From positions 1-64,000 of the forward strand of contig JAEOTO010000007.1 of the NCBI GenBank assembly GCA_016839805.1: 64,000 bases of DNA. The letters are read 5' to 3'. This DNA comes from Candidatus Hermodarchaeota archaeon (GTDB lineage: Archaea; Asgardarchaeota; Hermodarchaeia; Hermodarchaeales; Hermodarchaeaceae). A program made the translations under genes and the position numbers. Of this stretch, positions 34,159 to 43,346 are shown piece by piece (the first letter of the stretch is position 1; each line of letters begins with the position of its first letter). Below the pieces are notes generated by a model, which saw only the letters and a program-made list of their open reading frames with translations, had not been told where the DNA came from and searched no databases.

Positions 34159-36123
34159 GTGAGTAAAATTGAGATTACGTCAACAGAATCCCGGGTGTTC
34201 CCACCTCCTAAAGCCTTCAGTAAACAGGCTCATATCAAGAACATGGAAGAATTAGGTAAACTTTACCAAGAATCCATCAAGAATCCCACTGGCTTTTGGA
34301 CAAAACAAGCTGAGAAACTCGATTGGTTTGAAAAATGGTCAGAACCTGTTCACACTTGGGATCCAGCTGAAGCACGTCACACCTGGTTTAAAGGTGGTAA
34401 ACTCAACGCCTGCTATAACTGTCTTGACCGTCATGTAAAGGGCGAAAATAAAGACAAAATTGCGATTATCTGGGAAGGTGACGATCCCCAAGAAAGTAAG
34501 ACCTTTACTTTCCAACAACTCCATACTGAAGTCAGTAAGTTCGCTAACGCTCTCAAGAAACTCGGATATAGAAAAGGAGACCGTATGGCAATTTATCTGC
34601 CCATGATTCCGGAACTAGCTATTGCTATGTTAGCATGTGCGCGGTTGGGCATCATTCATAGCATCGTCTTTGGCGGGTTTAGTGCAGACAGTCTGAAAGA
34701 TCGCATTCTGGATGCCAATTGCACAGGTCTCATTACCAGTGACGGGAGTTACCGTGGAGGGAAAACTATCCCTCTGAAGGACAATGCTGATGTAGCACTG
34801 AAAAGCTGTCCCAAGGTAAAACATAACATCGTCGTAAAACGCACTGGCATAGAAGTTGAAATGAGAAAGAAACGGGATCTCTGGTGGCACGAACTCATGA
34901 AGGATCTCGAAGTCCAAGGTGAATGCCCAGCTGAACCAATGGATGCGGAAGATTGTCTATTCATCCTCTATACGAGCGGTTCGACTGGTAAGCCAAAGGG
35001 CGTCCTTCATACCACTGGTGGTTACCTTACATATACTATGACCACCTTCAAGTGGATTTTCGATTATCAACCTACTGATATCTATTGGTGTACTGCTGAC
35101 ATTGGTTGGATTACTGGGCACAGCTATATTGTCTATGGTCCTCTAGCAGCCGGCGCAACAAGTGTAATGTTTGAAGGTGTACCAACCTATCCGGAACCAG
35201 ACCGTTTCTGGGCAATTGTAGAAAAATGGAATATCAACCAATTTTACACTGCTCCAACTGCTATTCGGGCTATCATGCGTCATGGCGACGAATGGGTCAA
35301 CAAACATGATCTTAGCAGTCTAAAGCTCCTTGGTACAGTTGGAGAACCTATCAATCCCGAAGCATGGATTTGGTATCATCAAGTTGTCGGAAAGGGCAAG
35401 ACACCCATTGTTGATACATACTGGCAAACGGAAACTGGGGGAGTAGTCATTTCACCTATTCCTGGTGCAGTTCCACTAAAACCTGGATCGGCCACACTGC
35501 CATTCTTTGGCATAGAAGCAATGATAGTTGACGAGTCGGGCCAAGAAGTAGGTGTAAACGAAGGCGGTTACCTTGTCATTAAGAAACCATGGCCAGGACT
35601 AATGCGCACCGTTTATGGCGACCATCAACGCTTTATTGATACCTATTTCAAGACTTTCCCACCCTACTACATGACCGGGGACGGGGCTCGAATAGACGAA
35701 GATGGTTATTTCTGGGTCGTTGGTCGAATTGACGACGTCGTAAATGTTAGTGGTCACCGTATGGGTACTGCTGAAATCGAATCCGCTCTGGTTAAACATC
35801 CCGCTGTGGCTGAAGCAGCTGTAGTCGGTTTTCCTCATGACATTAAGGGCCAAGCCCTCTACTGCTTTGTTACCCTCAAATTGGGTTACGAAAAAACTGA
35901 TGAGCTAAGACAAGAACTTCGAAAACACGTCCGTAAAGATATTGGTCCCATTGCGACCCCAGATAAAGTCCAATTCGCAGATGCCCTTCCCAAGACCCGA
36001 AGTGGCAAGATTATGCGACGGATTTTAAAGAAAATCGCAGCAGGCGAGACCAAAGATTTGGGTGACACTACAACGTTAGCTGATCCATCAATTGTCCAAA
36101 AGCTCATAAAAGAACGGGTTTAA
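34159..36123 (+). CDS. acs: Acetyl-CoA synthetase, AMP-forming
   Basis: 654 residues, the normal length for this enzyme, which makes acetyl-CoA from acetate, ATP and CoA through acetyl-adenylate. It has the A3 P-loop-like YTSGSTGKPKG, the A5 region YWQTETGG, TGDGARIDEDGYFWVVGRIDD (A7/A8) and the C-terminal catalytic Lys in PKTRSGKIMRR. The active-site Trp environment DTYWQTETGG fits acetate rather than longer acids. GTG start without a visible ribosome binding site. It lets the cell assimilate acetate, or recycle it during fermentation in reverse sense with other enzymes. Monocistronic, ending in a strong hairpin terminator. Confidence 0.95.
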   Translation: MSKIEITSTESRVFPPPKAFSKQAHIKNMEELGKLYQESIKNPTGFWTKQAEKLDWFEKWSEPVHTWDPAEARHTWFKGGKLNACYNCLDRHVKGENKDKIAIIWEGDDPQESKTFTFQQLHTEVSKFANALKKLGYRKGDRMAIYLPMIPELAIAMLACARLGIIHSIVFGGFSADSLKDRILDANCTGLITSDGSYRGGKTIPLKDNADVALKSCPKVKHNIVVKRTGIEVEMRKKRDLWWHELMKDLEVQGECPAEPMDAEDCLFILYTSGSTGKPKGVLHTTGGYLTYTMTTFKWIFDYQPTDIYWCTADIGWITGHSYIVYGPLAAGATSVMFEGVPTYPEPDRFWAIVEKWNINQFYTAPTAIRAIMRHGDEWVNKHDLSSLKLLGTVGEPINPEAWIWYHQVVGKGKTPIVDTYWQTETGGVVISPIPGAVPLKPGSATLPFFGIEAMIVDESGQEVGVNEGGYLVIKKPWPGLMRTVYGDHQRFIDTYFKTFPPYYMTGDGARIDEDGYFWVVGRIDDVVNVSGHRMGTAEIESALVKHPAVAEAAVVGFPHDIKGQALYCFVTLKLGYEKTDELRQELRKHVRKDIGPIATPDKVQFADALPKTRSGKIMRRILKKIAAGETKDLGDTTTLADPSIVQKLIKERV

Positions 36124-36133
36124 CACCGTACAT

Positions 36134-36176
36134 CCGTGGGTTCAATAAGAACTCACGGAAGTATTTCTTTTTTTCT
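36134..36176 (+). terminator. Hairpin terminator after acs
   Basis: CCGTGGGTTC at 36134-36143 pairs with GAACTCACGG at 36149-36158 (one G-T pair, five-base loop). A long T-rich run, TTTCTTTTTTTC, follows. It begins 10 bases after the acs stop. Confidence 0.75.
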
Positions 36177-36316
36177 TTCTTCACAGGTACTACCACTAAT
36201 TTACTTTTTTCAAGTCTTAATCAGAATTAAGCTGAACCAAATATAATTCATATAAATAGGACCTTAACTAGACTGTTAACGAGTAGTAAAATGGTTTAAA
36301 AGGATGAGTTAGACTG

Positions 36317-36892
36317 ATGACTTTTGGATTAACAGGAATATTCAGCACAATTCGAATGGCTCAGGTTGATATTTCAAATCCACTTTTTTGGCTGGCAGTA
36401 TTTTTCGTATCAGGGTTGGGCGTTGCACTACTCGTTGGAATAATTGCCGGATCTATATTGACTCTGCAGGGCAGAAGTATCCGTAAGAGAGCCGCAGAAG
36501 CGGGTGTCTCAGTTAAGTTACCGAGAAGCGAAGGTGGCATTGATCCTTATGACATTGAGGGATGTGGATATTGTATTATCTTCATTGTAATCATAATTCT
36601 CGGTGCCATGGGGATTTCACTTCCTATCATATTACCCCAGCAAACAGAGGCCATAATAATGGCTGTAGTCCTAGTCATTTTTGGTGGTCTCTTTTGGGGA
36701 TTGGTCATCTGGTCCATTTTCTATACTGCCCGTGAATATCCAAAACGTCGGAAATTACTAGCAGCAGCTTTACAGGGGACTCCCAAAGCCAGGATTAGAA
36801 AAGAGGGAGAAACCCTAACATGTTCAACATGTGGTTTACCTTTACGAGCCGATGACAAATTCTGTGGTAGTTGTGGGGCTGCTACTGATTAG
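36317..36892 (+). CDS. Membrane protein with C-terminal zinc ribbon
   Basis: 191 residues with three or four hydrophobic helices, a cytoplasmic segment SIRKRAAEAGV, and a C-terminal CxxC...CxxC zinc ribbon (CSTCGLPLRADDKFCGSCGA). The SIRKxAExAG element is shared with the membrane proteins at 37663 and 50543, so these form a paralogous family. A TATA-like box CATATAAATA lies at about 36249-36258. Function unknown; the ribbon faces the cytoplasm and may bind a protein partner. Confidence 0.72.
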   Translation: MTFGLTGIFSTIRMAQVDISNPLFWLAVFFVSGLGVALLVGIIAGSILTLQGRSIRKRAAEAGVSVKLPRSEGGIDPYDIEGCGYCIIFIVIIILGAMGISLPIILPQQTEAIIMAVVLVIFGGLFWGLVIWSIFYTAREYPKRRKLLAAALQGTPKARIRKEGETLTCSTCGLPLRADDKFCGSCGAATD

Positions 36893-37103
36893 ATTCACAT
36901 CGATGATCGGCTATTCCTATTTGATTTTTTTTTAAAAAAAATGCTCACTATTGTACATATTTTATAAACAGTGATAGTGCATAGACGGTATCTGTGTGAG
37001 AAAGGATGGTTTCAAAAGTACAGTGGGCAAATTTACCTAATATTGCATTAATGATAGCCCGAATCTGTTTTCATAACAAACACAATGGAATGGAGGTGAA
37101 TTA

Positions 37104-37634
37104 ATGAAACGAAAAATATTACCCTGTATTCTAGTGTGCTGTTTATGGTCCCTGACAATCGTTGAAGTAAGTGCCAATGGGTATTGGATGCCAACAGAAT
37201 TTGGGAGCCTGCTTGGTCCTATTCCAGCTCTTGGGCATAAGCATATGCAAAAAACAACCGCTCATTCACGAGAAGAATTCGAATTTAACTGGACAACTGG
37301 TCTTGTTGCCGTTAACTTCCACATTATGAACGCAGTTAACTACCAAAACTGGTCAACAGGCCAGCCTTGGACTGGCACCGTAAATCACCTAAACATCACC
37401 GGTGAAGCCTTTTCCTGGGAAACTTATGGAGCTAATGCCACATATCATTTCATCTGGTACAACCCATCCGTGATTGGTACAAACATAGTTGGTGATTGGC
37501 ATCGTAGTCGATGGGTCGAAGTTGAAGGAAACATACCAGGTTTTCCAATTGAAACCATCGTAATTGGCCTTGCCATTGCAATAGGACTAGGTATTGTCAT
37601 TAGGCACAGAATGAAAAAACAAGATTCGAAGTAA
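37104..37634 (+). CDS. Secreted protein with IPGFPI sorting tail
   Basis: 176 residues. An N-terminal signal sequence (MKRKILPCILVCCLWSLTIV) is followed by an extracellular domain of about 115 residues rich in Trp, Tyr and Asn with likely N-glycosylation sites (NWT, NIT, NAT). The C-terminus is IPGFPIETIV plus a helix and the basic end RHRMKKQ, the layout of an archaeosortase substrate. ATG with an excellent GGAGGTGA four bases upstream. The domain has no recognised family. Confidence 0.75.
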   Translation: MKRKILPCILVCCLWSLTIVEVSANGYWMPTEFGSLLGPIPALGHKHMQKTTAHSREEFEFNWTTGLVAVNFHIMNAVNYQNWSTGQPWTGTVNHLNITGEAFSWETYGANATYHFIWYNPSVIGTNIVGDWHRSRWVEVEGNIPGFPIETIVIGLAIAIGLGIVIRHRMKKQDSK

Positions 37635-37662
37635 CACTATTAGAAACAATTCAACAGTCATA

Positions 37663-38133
37663 CTACTGCTCTTCAAGAAGTAGTTGTAGGATTTTCTGTT
37701 GATCGCGAACATCGAATACTAAAGCAGCGACCATAGGAATTGGAATAACTACCCATACTAAAACTAAGACGAAATAGAACATGCCAAAGACAAAACTAGC
37801 AATGGCTGCTACAATCCCAATGATAAAGAGGATACAAAAACACCCTTCCGCTGCATTCGCGTCTTGAATTGCGAGTGACCACCCTCGAAAATAGGTCAAC
37901 CTTCCCCGGGTCCATGTGATAGTCTTACCAGCTTCTTCGGCTTTTCTCCTCATTTTTCTTCGATGGAGATTACGAAGCATTATTAAAAATCCGGGGAATA
38001 GAACATCGAAGAAGACACCAGCAAAGACAAAAATGAATGCCACGACAATCGGATCCCAAAATCTTTGTTGCATCAAAAAACCTGTTGTAATAAATGATGT
38101 CAACATCATGAAATGAAAAATCATAGTAATCAC
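37663..38133 (-). CDS. Four-helix membrane protein of the SIRKxAExAG family, no zinc ribbon
   Basis: About 157 residues from GTG 38133, placed one base after the stop of the preceding gene with AGGAGGGAAGG just upstream; ATG 38124 is too far from that site. Four helices with a basic cytoplasmic loop LHRRKMRRKAEEAGKT between helices 2 and 3, resembling the proteins at 36317 and 50543. Translationally coupled to the zinc-ribbon membrane protein upstream. Function unknown. Confidence 0.68.
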   Translation of the reverse strand: MITMIFHFMMLTSFITTGFLMQQRFWDPIVVAFIFVFAGVFFDVLFPGFLIMLRNLHRRKMRRKAEEAGKTITWTRGRLTYFRGWSLAIQDANAAEGCFCILFIIGIVAAIASFVFGMFYFVLVLVWVVIPIPMVAALVFDVRDQQKILQLLLEEQ

Positions 38134-38134
38134 G

Positions 38135-38809
38135 TTACCTTCCCTCCTGATAATCACCTAGATGAGCTCCACATCTGCCACAGAACTTATCCGTTTCGGT
38201 GATTGATTCTCCACATACTGGACAACTCGTAGGTTTGTCTTTCATTGGTTTCTCTCTAAGAAGTGGTGTTGATGTCTTATCCACTGCTTCGGAATACCTT
38301 CGACTACCCCGTCTTAATCCGATGATTCCACAAACGAGAATGATTGGTATGATCACCGCAAAGAGCACCGCCATAACTACGAATCCAATTAATTGACCGA
38401 CTTCTTCAGGAACAAGTGGGAAAGTTGGAAGTGGGATATCAAAGAGTATCATGAAACCAGCAATTGTCACAATTGCAAGGAAGCAGAAGAATGGATATCC
38501 GTGAGAGAGAGATTCATCTTGGTGGGGAGGTTGTGGTTTCACCACAGGAATTACTTGCTGTTCTAAGGCTTGCTTTTTTAGCTTTGCATGGCGTCTACCA
38601 TAGATGCAGCATATAAGAGATAGAATAATTGTAAATCCAATTCCAAAAATGATAGCATAAACAAAAAGATTGTCGATATTGAACCCAGGAGCCTGAGCGA
38701 GTATATTTGTATATGTCAAGAACTGATGTATCATCTTTGGGAGACTAGATTGATCAAGTATTTGTCGTGCTATTGCCATTAGAGAACACCCTAGAAATGT
38801 TTCATACAC
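38135..38809 (-). CDS. Membrane protein with C-terminal zinc ribbon
   Basis: 224 residues. Hydrophobic helices at about 45-67, 105-125 and 140-165, a basic cytoplasmic stretch, and a C-terminal ribbon SCPVCGESITETDKFCGRCG. The first 40 residues are amphipathic. Its stop is immediately followed by the start of the next membrane protein gene, so the pair is one operon. It belongs to the same general group as the zinc-ribbon membrane proteins at 36317, 39039 and 51169. Role unknown. Confidence 0.7.
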   Translation of the reverse strand: MYETFLGCSLMAIARQILDQSSLPKMIHQFLTYTNILAQAPGFNIDNLFVYAIIFGIGFTIILSLICCIYGRRHAKLKKQALEQQVIPVVKPQPPHQDESLSHGYPFFCFLAIVTIAGFMILFDIPLPTFPLVPEEVGQLIGFVVMAVLFAVIIPIILVCGIIGLRRGSRRYSEAVDKTSTPLLREKPMKDKPTSCPVCGESITETDKFCGRCGAHLGDYQEGR

Positions 38810-39038
38810 TGTACTTAGTTTTTTAAATAAGTTATTTCAGTTACATATTCCACAGAAATAAACTGATTCTGTGCGCTAGAACTACATTTACTTTGTTCAC
38901 TGCTTTAATATTGTTTGTAAAGGGTTTTTAATATTTTAAGGGCATATAGTATTTATTAAATATGGAAAGCTTTTTCAGTAATAGCAAATCAAAGAATTCA
39001 ATTACCCAGCTTATGGGAAAAAACTGGGAGAGATCATC

Positions 39039-39635
39039 ATGGTTTCGGCTAAAATACCAAAAGTATTGGCTGTTATTGCACTGGTCGTAAATCTCATCGC
39101 AGTACTCATAACGGTCTATTGGCTCATCCAAATCTGGATACTTATCGGGTGGATCATTATCATTCCCTTTATTGGCATCATTTTCCTTGCGATGATCCTT
39201 GGCCCCTGGCTCTTAACGTTCATCTTCGTCTTAATTTTCACACTAATCCTCCCTCTACGAACATATCGTGACATTACTCCAGAAAATCCCCAGTCACCTG
39301 CCACTATCTTCGCGATAGGCGGAATCATTGGAATTATACTCGGCGCTTTCGGCCTATTTCCCAATCCTCTTATTGCTTTTGTATTCTTGGTTTTTGGACC
39401 TAGCGTGCTTTTTAATGCTGTTCCTCAACTCATCGGAGGAATTTTCCTGGTAATTGCAGGTGCGTTATCATTAACAGTAGAAGAGGAATATGAAGCAACA
39501 CCTCCCATAGAAGAACCAAAAGAACCACCAAGTCCTTCAGTAACTGAAAAGTCCGAAGTTAACATATGCCAATCATGTGGATCCGAGTTGTCCGAGAATG
39601 AGAAATTCTGTCGGAATTGCGGTGCAGAAGTGTAG
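39039..39635 (+). CDS. Membrane protein with C-terminal zinc ribbon
   Basis: 198 residues with four or five tightly packed helices in the first 150 residues, an acidic and Pro-rich linker, and a C-terminal ribbon ICQSCGSELSENEKFCRNCG. GGGAGAG sits six bases before the ATG. The following TTG-started membrane protein gene is 41 bases downstream on the same strand. Function unknown; the ribbon is of the type widespread in small archaeal membrane proteins. Confidence 0.7.
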   Translation: MVSAKIPKVLAVIALVVNLIAVLITVYWLIQIWILIGWIIIIPFIGIIFLAMILGPWLLTFIFVLIFTLILPLRTYRDITPENPQSPATIFAIGGIIGIILGAFGLFPNPLIAFVFLVFGPSVLFNAVPQLIGGIFLVIAGALSLTVEEEYEATPPIEEPKEPPSPSVTEKSEVNICQSCGSELSENEKFCRNCGAEV

Positions 39636-39676
39636 CAGATATTAAAAAGAACGCACAGAAAATGGAGTGAACCTAA

Positions 39677-40144
39677 TTGGATTTCCGAAAGCCTGCTAGA
39701 ATAACTATCTTGATTGGAACCATTATCGGCTTAATTCCTCTTGCACTCTCAATATTGGCAACCGTCACACTCATTATCACTTGGTGGGAATTCATAGTGA
39801 CCCCAATTCTAGGGCTTGGTATGATTATCTACTTAGGTATCGCAATAGTCCTAATCGTCGTAATTTTGATTCTCAACATCATTATTCCACTTATTGGGTT
39901 TTTCCGAATTCACTATGAAATCAGGGAGCGCTTTTCCATTATCTTCCTATTCATTGCTATTATCACATTCTTTCTCGCATACCTTTTCTGGGAACTTTGG
40001 CTAGGACGTGCACCTGAGATATTTCCAATCTTCAGCATGGCATTCGCACCATTCTCATATTTTCTCATGATCTTTCTAATTGCAGTTGGAATTGTCTATA
40101 TTTTGGCTAGTATACTTACAATTCTCATTCGCGAACCAAGTTAA
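39677..40144 (+). CDS. Hypothetical four-helix membrane protein
   Basis: 155 residues with four long hydrophobic helices and few charged residues outside a central loop (RIHYEIRERFS). TTG start with GGAGTGA eight bases upstream. Probably co-transcribed with the zinc-ribbon membrane protein just before it, and related to its membrane part by helix spacing. No family recognised. Confidence 0.62.
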   Translation: MDFRKPARITILIGTIIGLIPLALSILATVTLIITWWEFIVTPILGLGMIIYLGIAIVLIVVILILNIIIPLIGFFRIHYEIRERFSIIFLFIAIITFFLAYLFWELWLGRAPEIFPIFSMAFAPFSYFLMIFLIAVGIVYILASILTILIREPS

Positions 40145-40265
40145 TAACCAAGCTAAATACAAGTGCAGTTGTGTGACTTAACAACAGATTATGCCATCTT
40201 CATCAAAGTGAGAAATTTTAGTTAATAGCTTTGTCCATACCGGTTAATGATGGAAGCGCCTGTAT

Positions 40266-40297
40266 TATCTGGAAAATGCTATTAAGACACTTTTAAG
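40266..40297 (+). repeat. Dispersed repeat, copy 5
   Basis: TATCTGGAAAATG then CTATTAAGACACTTTT. It aligns with copy 2 without gaps except for small changes. It lies in the gap before the leucine-type dehydrogenase gene. Confidence 0.55.
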
Positions 40298-40414
40298 TCG
40301 GTGGACCCAACCTCAAAAATAGAAGATAAATTGAGTATTGGCGGTGTTTTCCTATAAAGGTGAATTAAGTTTTGTTTAATAGTTCGCATTAGTAATTGAT
40401 ACTAGGGTGGTTCT

Positions 40415-41470
40415 ATGGAGTCGCTGCTAAGAAATTGGAATGGGGAAAGCGTGATTATCCGCTTTGATCGACCTTCAGGCGCTTGGATAATCATCGCCAT
40501 TCATTCGACTTTTCTAGGACCCGCAATAGGTGGCACGCGTATGAAGTCTTATCCGAATTTTAAAGCTGCCCTAGAGGATGCTCTTCAATTAGCAGCCAGC
40601 ATGACTTACAAATTTGCAGCAGCTGATTTCCCTTCTGGCGGTGGTAAAGCTGTAATCGCGCTCCCTTCCTCCTTCGACATACATGAGAGACCGAGCTTAT
40701 TGCGGCATTATGGGACATTGCTGAAGCAATTAGGTGGGTTGTTTCAAGCTGGACCTGATGTAGGAACCTCTCCTGCCGATATGGATATTATAGCAGAGAC
40801 CGGGGCACCATTTGTTTTTTGTCGAACCCCCGAAAAAGGGGGAGCTGGAGGTTCGGGAAAATGGACCGCCCTAGGCGTCTTTCATGGCATGCAAGCTGTA
40901 TGCAAACAGCTTTTTGACAATGAATCACTTAGGGAGCGAGTCGTCATGGTTCAGGGAACGGGTAGTGTTGGTCACCCATTGATTGAGTTACTATTGAAGG
41001 ATGGAGCTGAGGTATTGTTTAGTGAAGTAAACCAAACGGCTATTCAACATTTCCGCGATAAACTCAAATTGCCATTTGTCCCACCTAAACGCGTTTATGA
41101 TACTCCCTGTGACATATTTGCGCCCTGTGCTTTAGGTGGAATTCTTAACAAGGATACGATTCCCCGTCTGAAATGCACCGCAATTGCTGGAGCCGCCAAC
41201 AACCAACTCGCTGAACCAACCGATGCTGTGAGACTAATGAAGAGAAATATCTTGTATGCACCTGATTTTATAATTAGTATAGGTGGAGCCATGGCAATCA
41301 TTGGAATTGAGAGAATGGGCTGGTCAACAGATGAAGCCCGAGCGAAAGTAAACTCAATTAAGCAAACAATGCTGCGAGTTTTTAAACTGGCTAAAGATGA
41401 CCATATTACTACTGATGCCGCGGCTAAACGTATAGTTGACTCTCGACTGTCTAGAACTGAAAGTAAATGA
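40415..41470 (+). CDS. Leucine/valine/phenylalanine dehydrogenase family
   Basis: 351 residues of the Glu/Leu/Phe/Val dehydrogenase family, which deaminates branched-chain or aromatic amino acids oxidatively with NAD. It has GPAIGGTRMKSYP at 35-47, the active-site lysines K66 (MTYKFAAADFPSGGGK) and K78, and the C-terminal NAD fold with MVQGTGSVGHPLIELL. Length and motifs fit octameric leucine dehydrogenase rather than the larger glutamate enzymes. It agrees with an amino-acid-using lifestyle and with the nearby acyl-CoA dehydrogenases. ATG with GGGTGG upstream. Confidence 0.88.
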   Translation: MESLLRNWNGESVIIRFDRPSGAWIIIAIHSTFLGPAIGGTRMKSYPNFKAALEDALQLAASMTYKFAAADFPSGGGKAVIALPSSFDIHERPSLLRHYGTLLKQLGGLFQAGPDVGTSPADMDIIAETGAPFVFCRTPEKGGAGGSGKWTALGVFHGMQAVCKQLFDNESLRERVVMVQGTGSVGHPLIELLLKDGAEVLFSEVNQTAIQHFRDKLKLPFVPPKRVYDTPCDIFAPCALGGILNKDTIPRLKCTAIAGAANNQLAEPTDAVRLMKRNILYAPDFIISIGGAMAIIGIERMGWSTDEARAKVNSIKQTMLRVFKLAKDDHITTDAAAKRIVDSRLSRTESK

Positions 41471-41512
41471 CGAAAAAGATGTGGGCGGAAAGACTAGATA
41501 GGAATAATCAAA

Positions 41513-41544
41513 ATTTCTGGATGAGCCTATTATGACACTTTTCT
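41513..41544 (+). repeat. Dispersed repeat, copy 6
   Basis: TTTCTGGATGAGC followed by CTATTATGACACTTTT, in the gap between the leucine-type dehydrogenase and LUD genes. Confidence 0.62.
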
Positions 41545-41678
41545 ATGGATATTTTACTTGAATCCGTCTTGTGGCGTAGGGGCTCATTTTTGCCTGATAC
41601 GGAAAGCGCTATCTTTGCGTGTGTGCTGCCCCTGGCTAGTGAAATATTGTCTTGTAGCCAGCCAATGCTTGAATTGCT

Positions 41679-42350
41679 TTAGAATCCAACGGTTTCTCCG
41701 AGTAAGATAATTGTTGAATCTGTATGGACAGGTCGGCGTTCAATTATCGTCGTTACATTGCAGATCCTATTCGGTGACTCACAATCTGAACAGATACCAG
41801 TTTTTGCACATGGCACTTGAAAATTTAAGCGTTTAGCGTTCATTGGAGCCGCGACATATCTGATTCTGTCCATGGCTTGTTCCACATTCCTGACTATCTT
41901 ATTTACTCCTGCAATGATGATAACCTTCTGCGGGCCAAAGATCATAGCAGCGACACGTTGACCAGCGTGATCAATGTTAACGAGATGGCCTTCCTCTGTG
42001 ATCGCGTTAGTGCTTGTCAAAAAGATATCCGCGTGTGCCAGCATTTTTCTTGCTTTCATCACGTCTTCCGGTTTTTGTCTTTTCTTTTGTGCCTCCCAGT
42101 GACTAATAATTGTATTTCCTCGTTGTTCAAGGGAATCTACAAGACCAATTTCCCTTATAGTGACAGATCCTCCAACGCCTACTAAGGCATTAGGAGGAAT
42201 AAGCTGTAAGACCCTAGCCATAACTTCATTTCTTGTAGGAAAATACATCACGTCAAAGCCATTCTTTTTCAGTGCAGTCAAGGTTCTTTGAACCTTCTTT
42301 TTCCAATACCAGTTCCTAACCTCCTGCCACACTTTTACATCATGCCACAT
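41679..42350 (-). CDS. LUD-domain protein (LutC/YkgG-like)
   Basis: 223 residues. It has the LUD/DUF162 fold: VGVGGSVTIREIGLVDSL near 59-76, NAITEEGHLVNIDHAGQR near 120-137 and MIFGPQKVIIIAGVNK. A Cys-rich stretch CAKTGICSDCESPNRIC (about 186-202) could bind an Fe-S cluster or zinc. LutC is part of the LutABC L-lactate oxidation complex in bacteria, but no lutA or lutB lies next to it here, so its role is open. ATG with GTGGTGG upstream. Flanked on both sides by repeat copies. Confidence 0.82.
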   Translation of the reverse strand: MWHDVKVWQEVRNWYWKKKVQRTLTALKKNGFDVMYFPTRNEVMARVLQLIPPNALVGVGGSVTIREIGLVDSLEQRGNTIISHWEAQKKRQKPEDVMKARKMLAHADIFLTSTNAITEEGHLVNIDHAGQRVAAMIFGPQKVIIIAGVNKIVRNVEQAMDRIRYVAAPMNAKRLNFQVPCAKTGICSDCESPNRICNVTTIIERRPVHTDSTIILLGETVGF

Positions 42351-42486
42351 TTTACCACCACATTAAATGCTAAGTTAACAACCCAAAAATACCTTTCATA
42401 GTAGTACTAGCAAAATCAATAGATATTCAGCATCAATCATTGTAAGGAAAAAATCAAAAAAGGTACGAATACATCGATAGTTGAAA

Positions 42487-42518
42487 AATCTGTAAAGGGG
42501 CATTATGACACTTTTGCA
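42487..42518 (+). repeat. Dispersed repeat, copy 7
   Basis: AATCTGTAAAGGGG then CATTATGACACTTTTG. The upstream GTACGAATACATCG...TTGAAA (from about 42461) matches the sequence before copy 2, so similarity extends to about 60 bases. Confidence 0.7.
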
Positions 42519-42520
42519 AA

Positions 42521-42567
42521 TTATTGTAACACTTTTTGGCAGAATACAATGGTTATTGCATAATCTG
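42521..42567 (+). repeat. Dispersed repeat, copy 8 (39 bases identical to 16680-16718)
   Basis: TTATTGTAACACTTTTTGG continuing through CAGAATACAATGGTTATTGC to ATAATCTG, identical over 39 bases to copy 4. It directly follows copy 7, giving a tandem arrangement. Confidence 0.8.
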
Positions 42568-42689
42568 AATTTGGTTCCTTAGGATTTAAGATGCAGGCGC
42601 TCCTCAGGATAAATGAACACTATTCTAGAATTATTACTATTTGATACTGTGAAATCCTGTCATGGCTTTCCGAGAAAGGGGCTAGGTCC

Positions 42690-43346
42690 TTGCGGCTTAT
42701 CAGTTCTTTTTTTAATTTTTTTGAAGCAGGACCTTTTTTATTCGATGGTTCAAGCATAGCTGTTGAGGGAATATCATTCATTCTTACATTAGTTAGTGGG
42801 GTTTTGGTCTTTGGCGTCCTTCGATGGCGAACACACCGTAAGCTTGCACCCTATCTGGTTACGCTGGGCGTTATGCTCCTTTTCGCGGTGTTGGAAACGT
42901 GGATCGTCACGATTTGGCAGCCCGACCTCGGGCGACGTGATCTAGAAGACGCCGTAGCTAAGTTTTTCGCCTTCCCTTACACCGTAACTATACGTGAAGG
43001 CGAGTTTCTATGGATATATTCCTATATCGGTGTACTCATTGAGTGTGGAAACCTTCGATTGTTTCTCTTTTTATCCCCTACAGTTATTCATGGGTCAGCT
43101 GAAATGGTGTTCTGGTTCGCCCAGATCCGGCTGCTGGCCTTCCGCATCGTCATCAGTTTTCACCTCATCGCCCTCCTCCTCTTCATGCTCATCTTAACCA
43201 GCGTCGATATCATCTACAGGCGATTCCACATCCGAGCTGTCACCAAACACTCAAAGGCAGCCCATGAGGGGTTCTCGTGCAGCTCTGAGGAAGAACGAGC
43301 GGATGGTAGTGTTACTCAAACCGCTTCAAGGAACTTAGCTTCTTAG
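42690..43346 (+). CDS. Hypothetical membrane protein between repeat copies
   Basis: 218 residues from TTG, with about five hydrophobic helices and a polar C-terminal tail of 40 residues rich in Ser and Glu. No family recognised. Its second half is richer in C at third codon positions than neighbouring genes. It is bracketed by repeat copies 7/8 upstream and 9 downstream, all in the same orientation, which raises the possibility that the gene was acquired together with the repeats. Confidence 0.55.
   Translation: MRLISSFFNFFEAGPFLFDGSSIAVEGISFILTLVSGVLVFGVLRWRTHRKLAPYLVTLGVMLLFAVLETWIVTIWQPDLGRRDLEDAVAKFFAFPYTVTIREGEFLWIYSYIGVLIECGNLRLFLFLSPTVIHGSAEMVFWFAQIRLLAFRIVISFHLIALLLFMLILTSVDIIYRRFHIRAVTKHSKAAHEGFSCSSEEERADGSVTQTASRNLAS

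Larger units (their letters stand above)
42351..42689. other. Gap with two adjacent repeat copies
   Basis: The first 100 bases are the upstream region of the LUD gene. The middle holds repeat copies at 42487-42518 and 42521-42567. The rest is AT-rich and leads to the next gene. No other feature seen. Confidence 0.5.
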
